Origin: Rhodocollybia butyracea
Taxonomy: Eukaryota > Basidiomycota > Agaricomycetes > Agaricales > Omphalotaceae
Assembly: GCA_015501585.1 (NCBI GenBank)
Contig: JADNRY010000114.1
Span: 124,001 to 188,000 of the forward strand
Length of the DNA stretch: 64,000 bases
Direction: 5' to 3'
Shown here piece after piece: positions 55,606 through 64,000 of this stretch. The notes under the pieces were generated by a model. That model ran no database searches. It saw only the letters and a program-made list of their open reading frames with translations, and was not told the origin of the DNA. The position numbers were made by a program, and so were the translations under genes. Position 1 is the first letter of the stretch. Each line of letters starts with the position of its first letter.

Positions 55606-57612
55606 TTAAAAGTTCTGGTCATCTGTAAGTGCCAAGGTGTCCATGTGCTCAACTAATCCTATATCCAAATCATCATCTTCAAATTCTTGGTACCCATCAT
55701 CCTCCTCCAACTCCTGTTCAAGTTCTACCTGGTCTATGTCTGCTTCCTGCTTCATCTCCGCCCATTCAGCGGAATCAGGGCCTAGAAATGAAGGTATAAC
55801 ATCCGGTGGGAGATCCGATAACGCTCGAGTCCAGCGTAATCCCAACCGCATGAGATTAGTATGTCGTTCACCAAGTTGAAAGAGCAAAGTGACATCTGCA
55901 ATAGAGCAATAATTAGATTACTCCAAACAAGGCAGTTACCATTTACTACATACCATCAGTTGTACTCATTGAGAGCGCTAGTGTATCCCATTCCTCCCCA
56001 AACCACTCTCCCAACACCAAGAGCTCATACTTTAGCCGTCCCAATTCTTCATCACAGCGATCCTGTAGCAGAATTCCTCGTATTCCTGTCTGGACTTGAT
56101 CATCCGATAGCCATAGGGGTATGTCGGTGGAGTCATCAGAATCGCTAAGGCCAATACCATCCCAGATAACATCATCAACGTCAAGATTAAAAAGGTTATC
56201 CATGGGGATTACGCGAGGTGCCACTGCATTGGAAGGAGCTTTACGCCTCTGAATCGCAGTAGCCATACGAGCTTGAAGTTTATTGAATTTTTGAGCGAGG
56301 TTTTGGATTCCACCATCACGACGCTTGACACTGTCTTCAGTGTGGTTGTGAAGCTTGCGTTCAGAAGCTGATGAACAGACCAACTTGAGCACCAACTGAT
56401 AAAGACCTCAAAAACCAACACTCACTATTAATCTGTCGACGGAACATTCTTTCCAAACGGTCTCGCTCAAACTTACGAGATTGGAGCCTTTGGCGCAGGC
56501 GAACTTTGAGCGCGCGTGCATTCATGAGATCGGTGATGAACGGACTTGAAGCAAGGTGATTGTACCGTCGCTTGCCTTCAACACCTAATGCACGCTCCTT
56601 CAAAGAAAGGGATTTCTGTGTGGAATTGAGCTTGTCGCGCAACCCTGGTAATTCCAATTCGGCCTCTGCAAGTTCATACGGCTCCGCATTTCGACTTGTA
56701 AGAACACGTTGAAGATCTTTGATGCTGTCGCGGAGAGTATCACGGGCCTTGCACAGATGTAGAGCTTCCTCCACTGCCTTTTGCCCTGCGGAACAAGCTT
56801 GACCTACAGAAGTAAACATTAAGAATGTCTCTCGATACATAGGCAATGTGAGCTTACGTGGTAAAGGTTGCGTCACTGAATGTTTTTGCAGTTCCCACTG
56901 TTCTCGCAGAAATGCTGGACTACGCATGGAGAAATCAATATCCTGCTGGGCTTCCTGGTGCCAAGCCTCAGCGTTCTTCCACTTGCGAGCCAGCCATGTC
57001 CCGAAACCTTTCAAGCTTTCACGATCCGCAAACTGGATCTGCGAGTCGAGCATATAGAGTCGAATATGGTGCTATGAACATTCTTTTAGCTCAAAACTTC
57101 AGTGAGGCGGAGAAAGCATACCCCACAGACCCTCAGAAATGCTATGAGCCTACTGATGGAGTGCCAAAAGCGTTCACAGCCCTCACCATCCGATATACCA
57201 AACCCATGGCATTTTCTGGGATGATAGATGCATTGACATGGCCAGCCATGTCCGAAAGCATGGAAAACTGATATAGCGAAGGCCAAGCGAGGAAGATACT
57301 TCTTCAGAAAACCCCACTTGACGCAGCTTCTTTCCAGTTGACAGCCAATGTCGTATAGTAGCCCGATAGTGTAGTCTGGAGGGAGATGCTGAAATAACTT
57401 GTCCACGAGGGCGTATGCATAGTATTGGCGTTCCCCTGCAGTCGTCATGTTGGCAAGCCACAAAACTCGGTCGTGGCGGCAGAGCAAACCCATGAGTGCA
57501 GTGGAATCAAAGAACTTTGTGCTCGCCTTCTCCCTGTTACCATCTGCCGCCGTAAAGCTATCATTGCACCCATCTAACACCAATCGGGGTACCTTGAGCC
57601 CATTTTCGCTGT
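55606..57612 (-). CDS. KDZ-superfamily transposase, N-terminus missing
   Basis: Five exons on the minus strand end at 55606. The first exon reads VPRLVLDGCNDSFTAADGNR, KASTKFFDSTALMGLLCRHD, then PPDYTIGLLYDIGCQLERSC and HAFGHGWPCQCIYHPRKCHG with the FGISDGEGCERFWHSIS motif, diagnostic for KDZ transposases. Later exons: 57071 to about 56858, coiled-coil and basic helix (MFRRQIN near 56430), KLHNHTEDSVKRRDGG, IPLWLSDDQVQTGIRGILLQ, and an acidic C-terminus (LEQELEEDDGYQEFEDDD). Introns join in frame, for example 57121-57072 (50 bp). Upstream of about 57612 no N-terminal half with its usual Cys cluster is recognisable, so the gene is 5'-truncated. It is head-to-head with the gene at 58922. Confidence 0.88.
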
Positions 57613-57614
57613 CT

Positions 57615-58920
57615 TCGAGCTTGCACTGGCGCCAGAGACAACGACAACGACGGCCTTGAGCCCTTGTTTGTTTCCTACGCAGTCCGTAAGCTTGTTTTGC
57701 AGACTGTCCTCGCTGTTATTCCTGCGGCAGTGCATGTTGGGCTCGGTCTTGTACCGACTTGCGGTTTTATTTCACTTCAACTACTCGCGCATTTTTAAGG
57801 TATAGTTTCGTACCATCCATGTCTGTCCTGAAGATTTGATGTTGCTTTCCAGATGGGAATTTATTACACTTTCTATGACACAGGTACTCGTTCACCCTCC
57901 ACGCAGCACCACGTCGTTTTTTTTTTCACTTTCCTAAGTATCGAATCTGGTAGCTGTGCGCGTCTAGGTATGTCTTTTCCATTTATGACAATCCGCTTAA
58001 TCTCTGACTATGTTGTTTCCAGGAAAGCTTCGTCCATTTATTTTCTTCCAGCCTCCCGTGTTCTTAATCATTCTGTGGCCGCGGGATTTCCACGTTCGGT
58101 AAATCTATCCTACTTGATACGTTACTTGACTGACTCCTTCTGAGCGTAGTTCCTCGTTGAAACTTTGTTCGGGTCGGACTACCTGAGATCGACAATAATG
58201 AATGTATGTTGAACGTCCTCTTATCTAATTTCATGGACTAATCCCTCACTTCGCGTTTGGTTTAGTACCTATTGACCATGTGTCAGGTATTTTTCTCTTG
58301 TCCCTCCATGTGGTGGACTAATGGGCTACCGTGCTGGACCTTGAGTCTGTGTACCGGTTTCGGTTATTCGGCCTTGTGTTGTATAGCTGTTTGTAGATGT
58401 CAGCGATCTTTAGGAATACTTCATCGGACTGTGTGACTGTAGATGTGTCAAACAGATTAACTTTGGTTAGATGAATACATAAGACTCCGTGCCTGTTGGT
58501 GTTGTCGATTTGATGTTGTCCATTGAAGCCATTTGTTCCACCAGCCAATTTCCTTTTTTGATTGTCTGGACAATGGCCCAAGTTTCGTCTTTGTTCCTTT
58601 ACCACACATTGTTCTCGTTTATGAATCGCGGTGGTCTGTTCATTTTTCAAACCCACCCTACATTGTAGTAACTGTGACCAGTCCCCATGCCTCCGACAAC
58701 TCGCAGACAGCATTGAGCTACGCGCTCAAACAACAAAGGTGCTGACCATGTTTCTTTATCAACTGTAAACCCTCCCCGCAGCAAACGAAAGACACAGAGT
58801 GGAACAGATGGAATGGATATCAACCCTCCAAAAAAGATTCGAAAGAAAACCCTAAAGCATTGGTAAAGGTATGCTCTGGACACTCTTAATTACACACCTC
58901 ATGTACTCATAACATTGTTA
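57615..58920. other. 1.3-kb spacer between divergent genes; no gene assigned
   Basis: May contain the 5' exon(s) of the plus-strand gene (possible short exons at 58650-58735 and 58784-58868 with GT/AG borders) and promoters. Nothing from the missing KDZ N-terminus was recognised. Confidence 0.4.
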
Positions 58921-58921
58921 G

Positions 58922-61669
58922 CCTATCGCCGAAGAAGAAGACTCTGCAAGTCGCGTCCCTTGTACTCCTCCGCGTTCAGTTCCACCAACTGGACAACATG
59001 TTCCTCCTATCACGCTACCAACCAATTGGGATGAAGAAGATGATGGTCTTTCCGCAGTCATACTAGCCGGGGACTATGACTCAATCCGCGACTATTACGA
59101 CCGCTATGTGGCGTCTTTCAACAACGCATCTCCAACTATATTCAGACTTCTAAAATTCTTCGATGCTGAAGTCATCATGTTGGCTCGCAAACTCCCCAAC
59201 GCTCCGGTCATCGACGATTCTTTGCCTTTGGACGACACTACTATGCAGGCTGCCATGGAAGCTGATGAAGAGGGCGTCCTTGGCGCCTTGATCCACACCA
59301 CATACTTGCTTCGGACGTTGGCTACTGGCATGTTACCAGAAACATGTGTTTTGTACACTGAGCGTTTCGGGAAGCAAGAGATTCCTTTCGAGGTTTGGGT
59401 AAATCAGTACAGGATTGAGCAAGACGACAAGTCAAAGGCTGCCAAAGAACGGAAGCTTGACAACGCCACCCATTCAGCTGAAGACTGTGCCGTGAAGCCT
59501 TCAACGGAAGCACAACAGGAGCGTGCGGTTGACATAGACTCAGGTGAAGGCTCTCACCTCCGGCCGGTCGTGCGGGATGAGGGAAGATCTGATACACTTG
59601 GCAAAGCTTCTCCCATAAGCCCAGCTCATTCTCCTGTTGCCGCGGACCGTCCCGCTCTAGTTGACTATGATAGCTCTCCCGGTCCATTCAACAACGAGGA
59701 CCCCCCTCCTGCGACTTCAACAAGCATCCGAGTAGCGAAACTCAGTGCTCTTGCATCTAAGAAAACACGATCGCCTAGTCCTTCGTCTTTAAACAAAGAA
59801 CAGTCTCCGCAGCCTCCGCAACTGAAGCGTCGCCGCCGACTTTCGAAACGGCATCATGTCGATGCAGACTTCACGGAAACGGAGAACGATATGGACAATG
59901 ACGAAGCGGTCCAGTTGCAGCGGCAAAAGGGTAAGGGCAAAGCACTAGCAGACCCTCAGGATGGCGAGGACGACGATTCAAACGGTGGTCAAGGTCCACT
60001 ACCGCTGGAAGCCAAGCGTCGTCTTGATGCCTTGATAGCGAAGCTATCAGAGGATGTAGAGGCCGTCGCTCATGAATATGGGAAACCACCTGAGATGTGT
60101 TACAAGTACGTTGATGGCATGGATGGGCAGGCCAGCACACGCTCGGTGACCAACTGGAACATATGGCAACAGTGGTATGCGGTTCACGGTGAACAAAAGA
60201 AACCCACTAATAGTATGTGAATCTTTGTTGTGATTTTCTTTGCTCACTTCTTTCTTCTTTCACAGTGCCAGTTTCTGAGTGGACTGTTGTAGTTCGTAAT
60301 GAATTTGACGCCTTCCTTCACTCCAAACTGGCGAAGGACAACTTTGATAACCCTGAAGCCCGTGAAGAGGCTCTAGAGGAACAAATCACCTGGTTTTGGC
60401 AGCATCACGACACATTCATTGAGCAATCTATTGCTAAGGGAAAGGGTACTAAGATGGTTACGAAAATATTGCGTCCCATCGTACAAATGGTGAGTAGTTC
60501 CTTATGACTGTCACTGCAGTTTTGATATGCTCATCTAGGCTAATCACGTCTACCGTGAGACTGGATTTCACATCGGTGGTTATGCATGGCATCCGGACGT
60601 TGGCGCCTCTATCTTTGTTGGGACAAAGACCCTTGAGAAGGTCAAATCTACAAATGGCACACAGATGTTGGCCCAAGCTAATGACATTGGTCTGCAAATT
60701 GCATACGCCTTTTCCGCTCTCTTGGCTCTGTTTCTATTCTGAAGGTTCTTGTTGTTTTAGTGTTGCAAAACTCGTTGAGCGCAAAGTGGAAGCAGAACTT
60801 GCAGAGCTCTATCGTCACTGCATTGTGAAGAAGGAATCCAGGGACCGCCACCGTGCTATTCTCCCGCGGGTCTTTGCCTATGATATGAGTATGTGGCTAA
60901 ATTTGACTTGTGTAGTGACTCTAACTCAATTGTTTTAGACCGTGTTTTTGAGAACGAGGAGGGTGGCGTGCCCAAGTTGACATTTTCAAACTTTGTAGAG
61001 CGCGCGTGGAAACATCAAGTTCGCGTGAAGAATTGGCCAGCTGGGGTCCCGTTCTTGAACATTGGTGTGATGTCGAAAAAGGGTTACGTGGCTGGTGTTG
61101 ACATGCTCAACAAATACAAGGCCGGTGACTTGAACAAGATCTGTGGACCGCGTATTCAGCAAATAGAAGAGGCTGTAAGCGGCGAAGATATCCATAACAA
61201 CCTCCTGTATTTCGAGATTGAACGTTGGACAGATGGTGTGCTTCATTATTCATATCTTTTTTCTTGGTTGGTAACACTTTCTTTAGAGGAGCGGAAACTT
61301 GGGGTTCATCAGCTGTCAACAATTCCTGTGGTTTCTGATACTGAGAACAACACTGTGGCCTCTGTCGCACACTCGAGCTCATATCGTATAAGAGTAGGTG
61401 ACGCGGAGCCGGAGCATGCGGTAGAACATGATGCAGGCACTACAACCAAAGACTCTGGCGCCCTAGCTCTCTTTGCAAGCGACTCTGATGATGATGACAC
61501 ACCGCAGCAGCACATTGATGATCCCGGTCCATCTCGTAGGAGCAATGATCAAGGTCGATCAGCTTGGGTGAAACCTCTGAAGAGTGTCGCTGCAGGAGCC
61601 CAGAGACAAGTTCTACCCCACCCCCGCCCATTTACAGTTAATTACACGAAACGCCCTTCAGTCGCTTAA
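58922..61669 (+). CDS. Large unknown protein paired with the KDZ transposase, at least six exons
   Basis: Coding from 58922 (PIAEEEDSASRVPCTPPR), with the true start upstream and uncertain. Supported introns: 60213-60265, 60490-60538, 60889-60938 and 61236-61286, plus one between about 60700 and 60758. The N-terminal third has a helical region (TIFRLLKFFDAEVIMLARKL). A disordered Ser/Pro/acidic linker with a basic LKRRRRLSKRHH patch (possible nuclear signal) follows. The conserved C-terminal half reads KRRLDALIAKLSEDVEAVAH, SVTNWNIWQQWYAVHG, KILRPIVQMANHVYRETGFH then IGGYAWHPD, WKHQVRVKNWPAGVPF, and RWTDEERKL joined across an intron to TIPVVSDTENNTVASV. The C-half resembles a recurrent Agaricomycete hypothetical-protein family that I cannot name. 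No catalytic motif is evident. All splice junctions keep frame except the one near 60700, so it may be functional. Confidence 0.7.
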
Positions 61670-61679
61670 ATACTTGTGT

Positions 61680-61805
61680 TATTGTTTTATCATTTGACCA
61701 TCCATATTACTTGACAATAAAATTGTAGCTATGTGTTAACAATGTTTCTGTGAGGGATGCAATAAATAGTGGAATTCCTACTTGCACTCCACCAGGTGCG
61801 CCTGA
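61680..61805. terminator. Probable 3' end region of the unknown gene
   Basis: AT-rich with CAATAAAATT near 61715 and GCAATAAATAG near 61759, plausible polyadenylation signals. Confidence 0.4.
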
Positions 61806-61809
61806 GAGG

Positions 61810-61885
61810 GTGCCTGGGTCCTGGTAATGCCGGACTCGGTAATACCAAGATCGGTATTACCGACTCCTGGTAATGCCGGTATTTG
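61810..61885. repeat. GGTAATACC palindromic cluster, right copy
   Basis: CCTGGTAATGCCGGACTCGG, TAATACCAAGATCGGTATTA, then CCGACTCCTGGTAATGCCGG. Same core as the satellite at 54650-55495, on the other side of the KDZ/unknown gene pair. Confidence 0.85.
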
Positions 61886-61889
61886 GGTA

Positions 61890-63708
61890 TTTACGTGTAG
61901 GTATGCGAAAGGTGCTATAAAACAACCTAACAAAAACACTACCGCACCTAACCAGACTATCGATATGTAAGGGAGCGAGGGCGGGTTGTCAGAGATTCCC
62001 CGAGGGAAAGCTTTGTAATATCGGATGTACGCGCGCGACTGCTCCAGGTTCAAGACTGTAGCGCTAACGTGGGTAACTAAGCTTAGACAACTCTTAGAAC
62101 TAAGTCGAGAGAAGCCTAGTTGGGGTGTACGAGTGTACGAGGGAACCAGGTGTGTATGTCCAAATCAATTAACCAAAACCAAAACCAATACAACGAAACT
62201 AAGATTCTCCTAGGCAAACTCTGGCTCTAGCTAGAATAGTAATCTCGAGGTTTGTCAACAACCCTAGGCAAACTCTGGCACTAGCTGCTGTGACGCCGTA
62301 AAGTCCTCGACCAAACTCTGGGCCAAGCTACGATATTGTGAGTGAACTTAATCACTAGGAACTCGTACCACAATCTTAGTGGCTCGTCTAACTTTGTGAA
62401 GAAGTCAACTAAGGAACCCTCACTCTGGAGCCGAATAATCCCTTACTAGAAACCGTCCCCTCTAAGGAAGCAACTAGATTTGAGTTGATCTGGAGTTCGA
62501 GAGAACTCTACACACTTAAATTCAATCAAGATATAAATGGGCTTTGCGAAGCGCGTGAAGTTTATTACTTTCTTAAGATAACCAAGTCAGGAGGCATCAC
62601 GCTACTGATCCCGTGGGGACGTTCTACGGAGCACTGGTCTTAGCAGTCAAGTCGAGGGCAAGAAACTTGTCTTATTGAATAAATATATCTGGCTTATATA
62701 CTGAGTAGAGAGAGTTTAATACGAAAAATAGATGAAACAGATACGGAGGAGTGGAACAGAGGAATCTGGCTCGGAAAGGAAACTCCAGCCTATATATGGT
62801 ACACACGATAAAGAAATAGTCCATTCTTGGGTATATATCAGAGGTAAAATATGATTTCGTGAGGATTAACATAGTTTTAGAGTGTTTTGATCCGAGCGAG
62901 GTTTCTCCAATTACTCCACAATTCTCCGGGGTCAGGAGTACCTTTGCGCTTCATGATCACTCGCCGCCCGGTTTCCCTTGGGTGAGTTTCATTCTATTCC
63001 TCGGATAGTTCTGTCCATCCTGAGTGTGATTAACATTCGCTCGAGAAGGCCTGTTAGCTAGCTTTCCAACGACACCACTTATGATAATCTCGAGCAACTG
63101 CGCTGAGTATGTACAAGTGATTCCCGATAGTCGGCTTTAACGGATAAGACCTCCGTGTATGATTTCTAAAATCAAATGTTTTGATTTGCCAAGGCTAGCC
63201 CGGCACGTAGCTTTCCGTAGGACCGCTAAGTATGTTTCTACCGTCCTCACGGTTACGACCGGTGCCGCGAATAGACCTCTACGGTTTCCCCCGGGATTGT
63301 TCTGGTCCATTGTTACGGACTGTAAAGTCCACATCTTAACATAGCTCGTTGGGGGTCTTAGTGCGAGGGATGCCTTCCCTCATAATTCCTTCCCTCGAGT
63401 AACGCGTTGGCTTAGTACTTATCCCGCTTTGAGATGTCCTGTAGTTTAGAGAGTCTACACTCTTTGGGTATAACTAGATTGACGATCTAGCGTTACATCT
63501 CCGGGCAGCCCAGGTATCCTCGCTAGCTTGGCTCTAGGCTACGCTTGTGGGCGTACCTTCACGGCTCGCTGAGTATTATTGTTAAGTTCTTTGCCTCGGC
63601 AACAGCTATCACGCTCGGGCTCCGTATAACTCTCTTATTGCATTGTATAACACGTACAAAGTGTCAAAATGTACGGTTACACGCCTTAGGCCGATTTTAG
63701 GCCTAATA
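61890..63708 (-). mobile_element. LTR or 3' untranslated region of a minus-strand retrotransposon
   Basis: Lies directly 3' of a polyprotein end and polypurine tract. The part at 62170-62480 is the dispersed repeat also found at 16935-17215. The LTR start and end could not be fixed because no second copy lies in the window. Confidence 0.45.
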
Positions 63709-64000
63709 TCTCCCCCAAACTAATGATCTGACCGTCCTCGGTCAGCCCACCAAGCCTAGGATCGACTCTGCTAGCAATCCCTTTTATGTTCTCGGCATTT
63801 AGCATTCTAATTCCTTTCCCGCGGGCTAGTCTGGATGTACTACCCTTAAGTTTAACTGGGATCATTCTCGACGTCGGGCGCTTATGTGAATCAGGTGTCA
63901 ACAATTGAATTGATCTACAAGACAGCATATGCCGCGGGCGCCTACACTCCTGATTGGGGATTCCAATCATTTCCTCGATAACATTTTCTTTAAGTTTAGC
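63686..64000 (-). CDS. C-terminus of an LTR-retrotransposon reading frame, runs off the window
   Basis: Minus-strand frame open from the window edge (LKENVIEEMIGIPNQECRR) to a stop at 63686. The last codons read across GTTTGGGGGAGA (63709-63720), a polypurine tract, so coding overlaps the PPT, as seen in some Ty3-like elements. No diagnostic domain is inside the visible 100 or so codons. The retroelement call rests on the PPT and the repeat downstream. Confidence 0.45.
   Translation of the reverse strand, partial: AKLKENVIEEMIGIPNQECRRPRHMLSCRSIQLLTPDSHKRPTSRMIPVKLKGSTSRLARGKGIRMLNAENIKGIASRVDPRLGGLTEDGQIISLGEILGLKSA

Overview
The window is fungal genomic DNA, almost certainly from a mushroom-forming basidiomycete (Agaricomycetes). 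Evidence: introns are 45-71 bp with GT/AG ends, and three gene families that are expanded in Agaricomycotina occur together, namely a Plavaka (CACTA-like) transposase, a KDZ (Kyakuja-Dileera-Zisupton) transposase and a TET/JBP-like 2OG-Fe(II) oxygenase. No ordinary housekeeping gene is intact. The only clear cellular gene, the histone chaperone subunit SPT16, is a multi-exon pseudogene. The window therefore looks like a transposon-dense, decaying chromosomal island.

Layout. 1-17.5 kb: a Ty3 pol fragment with RT fused to the integrase C-terminus, then a series of foldback (self-complementary) elements, MULE-like short elements with 9-bp target duplications, a 1.2-kb inverted repeat, LTR-like sequence, and a small four-exon Myb/SANT-like gene at 13.2-14.2 kb. 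17.5-29.5 kb: nested retroelements that carry Gag but no Pol. These are a truncated Ty3-like gag, a Ty1/copia-like gag element (TSD TACTC), a 1.1-kb satellite of 30-bp palindromic units, and a complete 3.3-kb Ty3-like gag-only element with matching LTRs and TSD GCCAA. 29.5-34 kb: degenerate retro-sequence and an LTR-like stretch. 34-42 kb: a lysine-rich multi-exon gene of unknown family, the SPT16 pseudogene and a broken F-box gene, all on the minus strand.

42-53 kb: a TET/JBP-like oxygenase gene with one frameshift and one late stop, three tRNA-like genes, and a four-exon Plavaka transposase whose exon 2 carries a 156-bp solo LTR (TSD GGCCT). Removing the LTR and one TSD copy closes the reading frame. 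A second solo LTR of the same family lies at 51.87 kb (TSD AATTG).

53.9-61.9 kb: a possible large KDZ transposon. A KDZ transposase (minus strand, lacking its N-terminus) is head-to-head with a long multi-exon gene of unknown function (plus strand), and this pair is bracketed by palindromic GGTAATACC repeats that expand on the left into a near-perfect 46-bp satellite. 62-64 kb: the 3' end of a minus-strand LTR retrotransposon that runs off the window.

Nearly every non-gene stretch is made of short perfect or near-perfect palindromes (CCTAGG, GGTACC, GTACCGTATAC, TCATGACC, TTGTACAAG, GGTAATACC). This is the most unusual property of the locus. All family names come from recognising motifs by eye; no database search was run.
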